From: Corynebacterium endometrii
GTDB lineage: Bacteria > Actinomycetota > Actinomycetes > Mycobacteriales > Mycobacteriaceae
Reading direction: 5' to 3'
DNA length: 64,000 bases
Assembly: GCF_004795735.1 (NCBI RefSeq)
Contig: NZ_CP039247.1
Span: 1,550,001-1,614,000, forward strand
Shown: positions 18,642-26,437 of the stretch, one piece after another
Position numbering within the stretch: position 1 is the first letter of the stretch
Layout: every line of letters starts with the position of its first letter
Translations under genes and position numbers: made by a program
Notes under the pieces: model-generated
The model's input: only the letters and a program-made list of their open reading frames with translations
What the model was told of the DNA's origin: nothing
Databases searched by the model: none

Positions 18642-20261
18642 TTAAGTTTCCCTCCCTAAAACGTGAGCACCGCGCAGGTCCAGCGCGCGGGCTACGTGGT
18701 CAATTCCTGGTTGTTGTGCACCGTCCAGGTCGCACAGGGTCCAGCTGAGTTTGAGCGCGCGGTCTACCCCGCGCTGGCTGAGTTGACCGTCCGCCAGGTA
18801 CGCGCCGAGTAAAGACATTGCGGTTTCCTCCGCGGGGCGGTGACGGCGCAGGTAGGACCCGGGGACCGCGGCGTTGGTAGCCTCGCTGCGCCCGTCGTGG
18901 CGCCAGCGGTACGTCGCGCGTTCGCGGGCGGCGGCCACCCTATCCGCAATCACATCCGAGCCCTCCTCCTGCGCCGCGCTCAACAGTCCTGAATCCCCCG
19001 TGACTTTCACGGTCATATCCAGGCGGTCCCGTAGCGGACCGGAGATATTGCGCAAGTAGTTTTCCCTCACGTGTGGTTTGCATCGGCATTTGGTGGGGTC
19101 TTCAGCGGCGCAACGACACGGGTTTGCCGCCAGGATGAGTTGGAACCTGGCCGGATAGATAACCTCCCGGCGCGCCCGAACCAAGCGCACGGCCCCGTCT
19201 TCTAGGGGCGCGCGTAGGCAGTCAAGCACCGAACCGCCTATTTCCGAGGCTTCGTCTAGAAACAGCACGCCGTTGTGCGCCAGGCTTACCGCACCCGGCC
19301 GAGGGTTTCCCGAACCACCGCCAAGCAGGGCCGCACGTGTGATTGACGCGTGCGGCGCAATGAACGGTGCTCGCGATATCACGCAACCCGGTGCCCCGGC
19401 GATGGAATGGATTGCGGTGGTCTCCACGGATTCGTCCGTTGTCAGCTCCGGCAGGATTGAAGGCATGCGGGCGGCAATCATGGATTTGCCGGCGCCGGGT
19501 GGGCCTATCATCAGCAGGTGATGGCCGCCGGCCGCGGCGACTTCTGCTGCGTACTTGGCCTCGCGTTGGCCGGCAATATCGGCAAAGTCGGCGCCCGAGT
19601 TTTCCGGCCTGCGCATGCCGCCCGGCGCCACGGCAGCGGCCTTGGGAAGCATGCGGGTCCCACGCACCCAGCCAAAGGCATCTTCGAGTGTGGCGGCCAC
19701 GAGGACGTTCATGTCTGGCACCAGGGCCGCTTCGGCGGCGTTGCCCGGCGGGATGACGAGCGTGGTGAATCCATGCTTGCGCGCCGCAAGGAGGGCCGGG
19801 ATTACTCCGGCGACCGGGCGCACGCTACCGTCCAGTCCCAGTTCTCCTAGGACTAAGGAGCGCGATAGCCGTAAGAATGGATCCACGCCCGTGGATTCTT
19901 CCCTGTCGTTTAGGGAGCCCGCCCCATTGAAGCCGCCAGTTGTCCCAGTCATCTGTTGATTCTTGGTGCCGGTGTCTTTCAGCCCCGCCACGAGAACGGC
20001 CAGAGCGACCGGCAAATCAAAGTGGGATCCGGATTTAGGCAAGGACGCCGGAGACATCGAAACTACTACCTTCGTCTTCGGCCACTGTAGATGCGAGTTG
20101 GCCACCGCGGTGCGGATGCGGTCGCGCGATTCGTTTATTGCCGTATCCGCAAGGCCCACCACGTGAAAGCCTGGCAGACCTACGCCGATATTCGCCTCTA
20201 CGGTCACAACGTGCGCTAGTACTCCGGCAAGTGCCGTGGTCATTGACTTACCCAGCGCCAT
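18642..20261 (-). CDS. comM: YifB/ComM Mg-chelatase-like AAA+ ATPase
   Basis: A hexameric helicase that promotes branch migration during integration of transforming DNA in species where it was studied. The 539-residue protein (ATG 20261) has an N-terminal Lon-protease-like domain, then the AAA+ core with Walker A GPPGAGKS (253-260), NGVLFLDEASE as Walker B, and a CxC-rich loop with CRC. Residues about 94-135 are extra compared with the family I know: a polar, glycine-rich insert between LAVLVAG and LVLGELGLDGS. It overlaps yraN by 14 bp. The open frame reaches 20291, but MALG is the usual start. Confidence 0.9.
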   Translation of the reverse strand: MALGKSMTTALAGVLAHVVTVEANIGVGLPGFHVVGLADTAINESRDRIRTAVANSHLQWPKTKVVVSMSPASLPKSGSHFDLPVALAVLVAGLKDTGTKNQQMTGTTGGFNGAGSLNDREESTGVDPFLRLSRSLVLGELGLDGSVRPVAGVIPALLAARKHGFTTLVIPPGNAAEAALVPDMNVLVAATLEDAFGWVRGTRMLPKAAAVAPGGMRRPENSGADFADIAGQREAKYAAEVAAAGGHHLLMIGPPGAGKSMIAARMPSILPELTTDESVETTAIHSIAGAPGCVISRAPFIAPHASITRAALLGGGSGNPRPGAVSLAHNGVLFLDEASEIGGSVLDCLRAPLEDGAVRLVRARREVIYPARFQLILAANPCRCAAEDPTKCRCKPHVRENYLRNISGPLRDRLDMTVKVTGDSGLLSAAQEEGSDVIADRVAAARERATYRWRHDGRSEATNAAVPGSYLRRHRPAEETAMSLLGAYLADGQLSQRGVDRALKLSWTLCDLDGAQQPGIDHVARALDLRGAHVLGRET

Positions 20262-20637
20262 GGCGCACGTCCCTGTAATAGTCCACCTCAAAGCCTTTGT
20301 GAGTAGACGTCAACGCCATGACGTCGAAACGCACGGTGGCAAGGCTCGGCCCTTCTATCCCGCGCAGCCATTGGCTGGCGGCCTTGCGCATCCGGGTCAA
20401 TTTGCGTGCGGTGACAGCCTCCGCCACCCCGTAATTGGCGCTGGAGCGGGTCTTAACTTCTACGAAGACTATGGTGCCGTCCACTTCGCGGACGATCAGG
20501 TCCAGCTCCCCAACGGCGTAGCGCACATTGGTGGCTAGGATGGTGGCCCCCGCTTTCCGGTACAGCCCGGCCGCGTATTGCTCTCCCCTTCTTCCTAAGC
20601 TCGTGCGCTGTGCCGCGCGCTGCGAACCGCTTAACAT
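20248..20637 (-). CDS. yraN: YraN family (UPF0102) endonuclease-like protein
   Basis: A 129-residue protein with the restriction-endonuclease-like fold: GRRGEQYAAGLY near the start, then GELDLIVRE and IVFVEVKTR, which carry the family's E...D...ExK residues. Biochemical role is unsettled; the family clusters with comM and dprA and probably acts on DNA. ATG at 20637 has GGGGAGG 10 nt upstream. It starts the yraN-comM-dprA run. Confidence 0.9.
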   Translation of the reverse strand: MLSGSQRAAQRTSLGRRGEQYAAGLYRKAGATILATNVRYAVGELDLIVREVDGTIVFVEVKTRSSANYGVAEAVTARKLTRMRKAASQWLRGIEGPSLATVRFDVMALTSTHKGFEVDYYRDVRHGAG

Positions 20638-20970
20638 GGTGAAAATTCCTCCCCCGAGGTTGACGTTTGGTTATTGCCTGCATTCCTGCATGGCTTCCAC
20701 TCAATCCCAGGGTGGGTTTAGGGCGCAAGATTTTTTGGGCGGGGGCTAATAGCTGTGGATAACGCGGTAAACGTTCCTATCCAATTGCCCGGAGTTATCC
20801 ACAGATTTGGGCTTGCGGCGGTAAGGCGGGAACCGGCGAATGCCGAGGGCAGTCCAATATGGTTTGGGGCCACGACAATGTATGCCAAAGCCCCCGGGCG
20901 CTTCGTCGGCGGCGTTCGCTTCGAGCTGTCCCCAGGGGCCGTGGAGGAAGAAGGTTTAGGGTTCGCGATT
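20638..20970. other. 333-bp intergenic region with facing DnaA boxes
   Basis: No believable gene. Open frames here run antisense into the DUF2469 gene or are rich in serine and proline. The notable content is the inverted repeat at 20753-20804, listed separately. The yraN promoter should lie between that repeat and 20637. Confidence 0.5.
20753..20804. promoter_or_regulatory. Pair of perfect DnaA boxes as an 11-bp inverted repeat
   Basis: CTGTGGATAAC (20753-20763) and GTTATCCACAG (20794-20804) are exact reverse complements separated by 30 bp. Each holds the strong DnaA 9-mer TTATCCACA. There is no T-tract on either side, so a terminator is less likely than a protein-binding site. Confidence 0.55.
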
Positions 20971-21276
20971 TTAATCCGGCATGACAAAATCCGGCTTATC
21001 AAGCTCTTCGATGTTGACGTCCTTGTAGGTAATGACTCGGACGTAGCGCACGAATCGCGCAGACCGGTACATGTCCCACACCCACGCGTCGGACATGCGA
21101 ACCTCGTAGTAGACGTCGGGGCCGGAGGTGTGTGGAATAAGCTCCACGGCGTTGGCTAAGTAGAAGCGGCGTTCAGTCTCCACGACGTAGGAAAACTGGC
21201 TCACTACGTCGCGGTATTCGCGATACAGGGAGAGTTCTACCTCGGCCTCGTAGTTTTCGAGTTCCTCAGCACTCAC
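20971..21276 (-). CDS. DUF2469 protein (Rv2901c-like)
   Basis: A 101-residue acidic, soluble protein of unknown function kept in almost all actinobacteria. Its core (YEAEVELSLYREYRD, then VVETERRFYLAN and DAWVWDMYR) is nearly invariant in the relatives I remember. I place the start at GTG 21276 because AAGGAG lies 7 nt before it and the family begins SAEELE; the frame extends to 21306. It follows rnhB, and the lepB-rnhB-DUF2469 order is conserved in mycobacteria too. Confidence 0.88.
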   Translation of the reverse strand: MSAEELENYEAEVELSLYREYRDVVSQFSYVVETERRFYLANAVELIPHTSGPDVYYEVRMSDAWVWDMYRSARFVRYVRVITYKDVNIEELDKPDFVMPD

Positions 21277-21327
21277 TGGCGTTCTCCTTAGAACAGCGAC
21301 GGTCAACTAGGCCACAAGCATAGTGGC

Positions 21328-21999
21328 TTAGGCCGGCGCGTTTGGTTTAGGCGCGCGGCGGGAAAATATCTCATGCGCGCGAGCCACGTTTGCGTAGCTC
21401 ATCCGGTGCTCGGGCGTTGGCCCTAGACGCTCTATGGCCTCCGCATGGATCTTAGTTCCATAGCCCTTGTGCCCCGCCAGCCCATAACCCGGGTAGCGGC
21501 GGTCGAGGTCCTCCATTATGCGATCGCGTGACACTTTGGCCAGCACGCTCGCCGCGGCGATGCACCGGGCGGCGGCGTCTCCGCCAATCATCGGAAGCTG
21601 GGGTGCCGGCATTCCCGGGACCTTCATGGCATCGGTGAGTACGTAACCCGGATGAACCTTAAGCCCCGCCACCGCCCGCCGCATGCCGGACAAATTGGCG
21701 TGTTGAATCCCTTGGCGGTCAATATCGCCGGCGGGGATGTGCACAATCGAAAAGGCCACGGCCTTGTCCTGAATGATGGGATAGAGCTTATCCCGCGCCG
21801 CGGGCGTGAGCTTCTTAGAATCCGTAAGCCGCTCCAACTCGGGGATAATCCGGTCTGGCAGCACGCACGCGGCGATACTGATGGGCCCGCAGCTTGCCCC
21901 GCGCCCCGCCTCATCGACGCCAGCGACCGGACCTAAGCCGGCCTTGGACAGCGCAACCTCGTAGGTGCGCTGCTGTTTAAGAGCCCTAACCCGACGCAT
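21328..21999 (-). CDS. rnhB: Ribonuclease HII
   Basis: Removes ribonucleotides from DNA and RNA-DNA hybrids. The 223-residue protein has the family DEAGRG motif ([12 protein letters not shown]) with the first acidic residues and LTDAMKVPG with the later acid. ATG at 21999 follows the lepB stop by 6 bp, so it is probably co-transcribed with the lepB genes and DUF2469. Confidence 0.94.
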   Translation of the reverse strand: MRRVRALKQQRTYEVALSKAGLGPVAGVDEAGRGASCGPISIAACVLPDRIIPELERLTDSKKLTPAARDKLYPIIQDKAVAFSIVHIPAGDIDRQGIQHANLSGMRRAVAGLKVHPGYVLTDAMKVPGMPAPQLPMIGGDAAARCIAAASVLAKVSRDRIMEDLDRRYPGYGLAGHKGYGTKIHAEAIERLGPTPEHRMSYANVARAHEIFSRRAPKPNAPA

Positions 22000-22005
22000 G
22001 AGGAA

Positions 22006-22914
22006 TTAGACTCCAAAGTCCACGTGGTCTACCGCGCCGAATCGGGACACGGGCAGTACTACCGCCATAACCTTGCCACGGACGTTGTCCACCGGAATAG
22101 TGCCCTGCAATGGATCACCCAAGTGGGCGCGGGAGTCCACGGAGTTTGTTCGGTTGTCCCCCATGACCCACAACGAGCCTGCGGGGACCTCCACGGGGCC
22201 GAAGTATTCGCCTCCGCACGCCCGCGAGCCCACCGTGGTATCAATCGGGTTGGCGGGAGGATCCAGGGTGTATTCACTCGGCACAGCCACGCCATCAACC
22301 ATTACCCCGGGGTCACCGGCCTCACACTTGACAGTCTGACCACCGGTAGCGATTACGCGCTTGACCAGTATATTTTCGGGACTCGGGCCGATACCCAGGC
22401 TCGCAGCAATGATCTGCAACCCGCGCGCCATAACGTTGTCAGAAAGCTGAACGTTGTAATCGACATTCCAGGAATCCGTTCCCGCGAAGACCACCACGTC
22501 CCCCGGCGCAGGGTCTGTGAAGCGATAGCTGATTTTCTCCACCGCAATGCGGTCATTGGTGCAGCCGGGGCACCCGTGCAACGTAGGTTCCATCGACGCC
22601 GACGGAATGACGTATAAACGCGCGACGAAAGTTTGCACGATAAGCATCAACACCACTACGGAGGCAATGACCTTCACAACGCTGCCGAGGCCCAAGCCCT
22701 CGTCATCGCGGCCTCCGGCCGGCGTGGGACGCGTACTCGAGGGGCCCGCCGAAGAGCCTGCCCCGGGGTCTTTCTGGGCACCGCCCCGCCGCTCCTGCGG
22801 TCCATACGCATTGCCGCGCGAAGCGTCGCCCGCTCGGCGCGCTTCGAATGCCGGGTCCCTGCGGTATCCTCCCGCGCGCGGGTGGTTGCCGCTACTGCTG
22901 GATTTCTGGGTCAT
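22006..22914 (-). CDS. lepB: Signal peptidase I (downstream copy)
   Basis: Cuts signal peptides from exported proteins at the membrane surface. The 302-residue protein has an 80-residue polar, glycine- and arginine-rich cytoplasmic N-terminus, one membrane segment (about 81-98), the catalytic Ser107 in PSASMEP and Lys185 in VKRVIATGG, and the MGDNRTNSVDSR box E. Its start lies inside the upstream lepB copy (23-bp overlap), so the two are translated together. Both copies keep the catalytic pair. Confidence 0.94.
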   Translation of the reverse strand: MTQKSSSSGNHPRAGGYRRDPAFEARRAGDASRGNAYGPQERRGGAQKDPGAGSSAGPSSTRPTPAGGRDDEGLGLGSVVKVIASVVVLMLIVQTFVARLYVIPSASMEPTLHGCPGCTNDRIAVEKISYRFTDPAPGDVVVFAGTDSWNVDYNVQLSDNVMARGLQIIAASLGIGPSPENILVKRVIATGGQTVKCEAGDPGVMVDGVAVPSEYTLDPPANPIDTTVGSRACGGEYFGPVEVPAGSLWVMGDNRTNSVDSRAHLGDPLQGTIPVDNVRGKVMAVVLPVSRFGAVDHVDFGV

Positions 22915-23764
22915 CTACACCGCTAATTCGGTCCAGCGGCCAGAAGACAAACATGACCTTGCCGCGCACGTTTTCGCGAGGGATAGTTCCGCTGTACTGA
23001 TCTTGGCTGTGGTAGCGGGAGTCAGCGGAGTTGGTGCGGTTATCCCCCATCATGAAGTAGTGATCAGCCGGCACCGTAATTGGACCAAAGAAATTGCCGC
23101 CGCAGGCTTCGGAACCGGTGCTCGGGTCTATTGGGTAGGCCGGAGGGGACTGAACATAAGACTGATCAATGGGCTTTCCATCGACCATCACCGCGGGGTC
23201 ACCGGCCTGGCAGGAAACGGTCTGGCCACCGGTGGCGATAACCCGCTTGACCAAAGTATTCTCATCCGGCGGAGCCAGGGATAGGAAGCTCAATCCGTCC
23301 TGCAGTGCGTGGATGAACGGATTCTCAGACCGCGGCGACTGGTAGAGCATGTTCCAGGACTCGGTGCCCTCAAAGACAATGACGTCTCCCGGCTCGGGAT
23401 CAGAACCGTACAGGCTCACGCGCTCCGCGAAAACACGGTCGTTGGTGCACCCCTCGCAGCCATGCAGGGTTGGCTCCATGGAACCGGACGGAATGATGTA
23501 CTGGCGCCCCACAAAGTTCTGGAACAGCCCCACGACAAGCAGGACAGCGACCAGGATCAGGCCGGTTTCCACGAGCCATGGAAGCTGCTTTTTCCCTTCG
23601 CGTGCTTCGGAATTCCCCTCCGCACTTTGGGCCGCTGGGGCGCCCGCCGAGCGTGAGCCGGCGCCGCGCGTTTCCTCACCTACCACTGGCTGCGCTGGAG
23701 GCACCTGCTGTTTACGAGGTGGGATATTCTGCTCTGGCTGGCTTAGGCCCCTGTTATCAGTCAC
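22892..23764 (-). CDS. lepB: Signal peptidase I (upstream copy)
   Basis: A second type I signal peptidase of 290 residues. It has a 60-residue polar, proline-rich cytoplasmic N-terminus, one membrane segment (about 62-82), catalytic Ser95 (PSGSMEP) and Lys173 (LVKRVIATGG), and MGDNRTNSADSR. It is closely similar to its neighbour through the catalytic half (both share HGC.GCTNDR and SEACGG/SRACGG) but differs at the N-terminus, which points to an old tandem duplication. The start is GTG at 23764, with TAGTAT 7 nt upstream, so it is likely leaderless. Confidence 0.94.
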   Translation of the reverse strand: MTDNRGLSQPEQNIPPRKQQVPPAQPVVGEETRGAGSRSAGAPAAQSAEGNSEAREGKKQLPWLVETGLILVAVLLVVGLFQNFVGRQYIIPSGSMEPTLHGCEGCTNDRVFAERVSLYGSDPEPGDVIVFEGTESWNMLYQSPRSENPFIHALQDGLSFLSLAPPDENTLVKRVIATGGQTVSCQAGDPAVMVDGKPIDQSYVQSPPAYPIDPSTGSEACGGNFFGPITVPADHYFMMGDNRTNSADSRYHSQDQYSGTIPRENVRGKVMFVFWPLDRISGVDDPEIQQ

Positions 23765-23771
23765 GGGCTAG

Positions 23772-23777
23772 ATACTA
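23772..23777 (-). promoter_or_regulatory. Putative -10 of the lepB-lepB-rnhB unit
   Basis: TAGTAT on the minus strand, 7 nt before the upstream lepB GTG. It would drive a leaderless transcript. Confidence 0.5.
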
Positions 23778-24005
23778 GCAACTCCCCGCCCTTCCCTGGA
23801 ACGTGAAACGGTTTTAGCGCTTTGAGGCCCGCCATCTCGCTGCTCCCCCGTTGGAACGTCTGACCCCACGGGCGGCGGAGTTACCAGGCCAGTGGATCGT
23901 CCGCGGAGAATCGGCGAAGGGGCTTCACCCCGGCGCGGCGCGTCAATCCCAGGGGCTGGCCTCTGGACTCTAAGAAGAGAATCGAAAAAGAGCCAAGTTA
24001 AGGAA
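23778..24005. other. Gap between lepB and rplS without a gene
   Basis: About 230 bp with no credible ORF and no RNase P, SRP or tmRNA signature that I can recognise. It should contain the -35 region of the lepB promoter. Confidence 0.4.
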
Positions 24006-24041
24006 AAGGCCCGTCTCCCCGGGCGTGGGGTGACGGGCCTT
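24006..24041 (-). terminator. Intrinsic terminator of rplS
   Basis: AAGGCCCGTC (24006-24015) pairs with GACGGGCCTT (24032-24041), plus an inner CCCC/GGGG stem. On the minus strand it ends in TTTTCC, 27 nt after the rplS stop. Confidence 0.9.
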
Positions 24042-24067
24042 AAAGGCGCGCGTTATGCGCTTTCCTT

Positions 24068-24412
24068 TTAGCGACGCTCCTTGATGCGAGCCTTCTTGCC
24101 GCGCAGCTCGCGCAGGTAGTACAGCTTCGCACGGCGTACGCGACCGCGGCGTACTACCTCGATGGACTCAAGGTTTGGAGAGTGTACTGGGAAAGTACGC
24201 TCAACACCGATACCGAAGGAAACCTTGCGGACGGTGAAGGTCTCACGGATGCCAGAGCCCTGGCGGCGGATGCATACGCCCTTGAAGAGCTGGGTACGCT
24301 GGGTGGAACCCTCGATAACCTTCACGTTTACGTCCAGGGTGTCACCCGGGCGGAATGCTGGGATGTCCTCGCGCAGGGAGGCAGCATCGAGCTTGTCAAT
24401 GATGTTGGTCAT
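24068..24412 (-). CDS. rplS: 50S ribosomal protein L19
   Basis: Ribosomal protein at the 30S-50S interface. The 114-residue protein has the family signatures [23 protein letters not shown] and the basic C-terminus with [19 protein letters not shown] at 24412 has AAGGA upstream. It is transcribed alone, bounded by its terminator, and sits upstream of lepB as in mycobacteria. Confidence 0.97.
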   Translation of the reverse strand: MTNIIDKLDAASLREDIPAFRPGDTLDVNVKVIEGSTQRTQLFKGVCIRRQGSGIRETFTVRKVSFGIGVERTFPVHSPNLESIEVVRRGRVRRAKLYYLRELRGKKARIKERR

Positions 24413-24682
24413 TAAACCTAATCCTTCTTAAGTTTGGGAAAGAGGACCCTAGCGCCACCATACGGAGGCTAACTGGTTCGTATCCGTTACATAGTCAACC
24501 GTGGAAGTATCCCATACTTTGCCCGCCTTGTTCAAATCCCCGCCCGGCGCGCCTAATTTCGCAGAGAATCCCCCATTCCTTCCCGGTCGAGGCGCGTATG
24601 ATTCCAACGTCTACCCTCTCTTATCCCGCCATCCGCCTACCCAAGGCGGTCTGTTTATTTTAGGTGAAAGGATTACGCGTCA
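24413..24682. promoter_or_regulatory. Divergent control region of rplS and panB
   Basis: No gene in these 270 bp. A minus-strand TTGACT (24493-24498) is a possible rplS -35. Just upstream of it lies AAGTATCCCATACTT (24505-24519), a perfect 6-bp inverted repeat that looks like an operator. No clear panB promoter could be assigned. Confidence 0.4.
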
Positions 24683-25516
24683 ATGACTGACAAGCCTGAT
24701 TCCGTTGGATACCTGGTTCCTACTAAGAAGATCCGGGTCTCCGATTTGCAAGCCCGCAAGGGCCACGAGCCCTGGGCCATGCTCACCGCCTACGACTATG
24801 CCACGGCCAAGGCTTTTTCCGAGGCGGGCATTGAGTGCATCCTCGTCGGTGACTCCGCCGCGAATGTGGTCTTCGGCTACGAATCGACCACCCAAATCTC
24901 CTTTGACGAGATGGCCTTTATCGGCGCCGCCGTGGTTCGCGGCGCCGGCAATGCGCTGGTCATAGTGGATTTGCCTTTCGGCACATACGAGGCGTCCAAC
25001 GAGCAGGCGGTTAAATCCGCCACTACTATGCTAGCCCGCACCGGCGCCCACATGGTCAAGCTTGAGGGCGGCGTTCGCATTGCCCCTCGCATCAAGGCGC
25101 TCAAAGACGCTGGGCTAGCCGTCTGCGCACACGTGGGCTTTACCCCTCAGTCCGTGAATAGCCTGGGAGGCTTTAAGGTCCAGGGCCGCGGCGACGCCGG
25201 AGCTCAGGTCCGCGCGGATGTGGAGGCAGTAGTTGACGCCGGCGCGGACATGGTGGTCTTCGAGATGGTGCCCGCGGCTTTGGCAAAGGCCATTACTGCT
25301 TCGTGCCCGATCCCTACCATCGGCATTGGCGCCGGCGGCGCCACTGACGCCCAGGTTCTGGTCTGGCACGATATGGCCGCAATGTTCCCGGACGGGCACC
25401 GCCCGAAGTTCACCCACGTCTTTGGCGAAGTGGGGGCAAGCCTTGTTGACGCTGCCGCCTCGTACAAGCAGGCGGTTACGGAGGGAAACTTTCCGGCCGA
25501 ACGCCACGAGTTTTAG
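24683..25516 (+). CDS. panB: 3-methyl-2-oxobutanoate hydroxymethyltransferase
   Basis: First step of pantothenate synthesis: adds a hydroxymethyl group from methylene-THF to ketoisovalerate to give ketopantoate. The 277-residue TIM-barrel protein has MLTAYDYATAKAFSEAG, VGDSAANVVFGY with the metal-binding Asp, VKLEGG, and IPTIGIGAGGATDAQVLVWHD near the end. ATG at 24683 has AAAGGATT upstream. Unlike the panBC operon of C. glutamicum, panC lies on the opposite strand here, with a YwiC-like gene between them. Confidence 0.96.
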   Translation: MTDKPDSVGYLVPTKKIRVSDLQARKGHEPWAMLTAYDYATAKAFSEAGIECILVGDSAANVVFGYESTTQISFDEMAFIGAAVVRGAGNALVIVDLPFGTYEASNEQAVKSATTMLARTGAHMVKLEGGVRIAPRIKALKDAGLAVCAHVGFTPQSVNSLGGFKVQGRGDAGAQVRADVEAVVDAGADMVVFEMVPAALAKAITASCPIPTIGIGAGGATDAQVLVWHDMAAMFPDGHRPKFTHVFGEVGASLVDAAASYKQAVTEGNFPAERHEF

Positions 25517-25559
25517 GCCTTGCCAACCGGCCTTACATTCCCCACGGCAAGGTTAAAAC
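25510..25559. terminator. Convergent inverted repeat over the panB and ywiC stops
   Basis: GTTTTA plus CCTTGCC (from 25510) pairs with GGCAAGG plus TTAAAAC (to 25559), with a small bulge. The repeat covers the last codons of both panB and the YwiC-like gene, so both coding ends form the stem. Confidence 0.6.
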
Positions 25560-26330
25560 CATAAGCGCGGTGAACACGCACTCCACGCCTCCCACCACAG
25601 GCGGGGTCCATTGCTTCCCAGTCCGCGCGGCGGAGGCCGGCAGGTACCAGGCGCGCAGGGTGGCCAGGCACCACACGGCCGCCTGCCACCCGGTTTGGAT
25701 TCCGAGGCCGGCGAGAACAAACATCACCAACGCCATCACGGCATGATAGGCAATCGACCCCACGAACCACGCCTTATTCCCCCGCTCCCTGATAAGCGTT
25801 TTGACCACTGGAACTGTGCCGGCGAAATAGGCCCCCAGATAGAAAGTAAACAACCAGGCCTTTGCCGATACCCCGCCGGATTCAAACCATGCCACGCCGG
25901 TGCCGAGGTTATCCGCTACGGCCAAAATGAGCGCCGCTGCGACAATGGCCACCTCGCGTGAGACCAGCTCACGCTCCTTTTTCGCCCATGCCTGATAGAA
26001 GGAAATTGCGACTAGCGGCGCATACACCAAGGCCCACCACGCCATATAGGGCGCGGTGATGGCAAGTCCCGCGCACATAACCAGGGTTAGGGCTAGATAG
26101 GTCAGCAACGCGGGCCGGTAGCGCGGACGGAACTTAAACTTGAGCCACTTTTCCGCGACGGCAAAGAAGAAAAACCCAAAGGTCCATGCCGCGACCAGCA
26201 GTACGTGGCGCCACCCCAAGTCCTGCGCCACACAAAGCCCCACAGCCAGCGGCACGAAGCCCATGGGCCACGAACCATGCTGGTCCGTTACCCAGCCGTT
26301 GCGTATTGCTTGAGAGGGACGCTTGCTCAT
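25533..26330 (-). CDS. YwiC-like membrane protein
   Basis: A 265-residue polytopic membrane protein with about seven hydrophobic segments. It belongs to the YwiC-like family, recognised by the N-terminal DQHGSWPMGFVPL stretch and the loop KFKFRPRYRPALL. The Bacillus name comes from a neighbourhood of nitrate/respiratory genes, but no function is known. ATG at 26330. It lies downstream of panC on the same strand, with a 107-bp gap, and converges on panB. Nothing in the sequence links it to pantothenate. Confidence 0.8.
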   Translation of the reverse strand: MSKRPSQAIRNGWVTDQHGSWPMGFVPLAVGLCVAQDLGWRHVLLVAAWTFGFFFFAVAEKWLKFKFRPRYRPALLTYLALTLVMCAGLAITAPYMAWWALVYAPLVAISFYQAWAKKERELVSREVAIVAAALILAVADNLGTGVAWFESGGVSAKAWLFTFYLGAYFAGTVPVVKTLIRERGNKAWFVGSIAYHAVMALVMFVLAGLGIQTGWQAAVWCLATLRAWYLPASAARTGKQWTPPVVGGVECVFTALMVLTLPWGM

Positions 26331-26437
26331 GCAACCGAGCCTATCCCTCGGGCGGGGAAATCATCCGAAAGTTTGACGAGGTTTTTATCACAGGTTTTCC
26401 CGTGTTAAACCCGCGAACCCCTCCCTCATCCTGGCGT

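Noticed and set aside
20718..21002. A 94-residue minus-strand open frame in the yraN-DUF2469 gap
   Set aside because: Low-complexity Ser/Pro content, no ribosome-binding site, overlaps the end of DUF2469 and runs through the DnaA boxes.
23778..24005. Possible RNA gene between lepB and rplS
   Set aside because: No RNase P, tmRNA, 6S or SRP RNA motif and no convincing promoter or closing structure.
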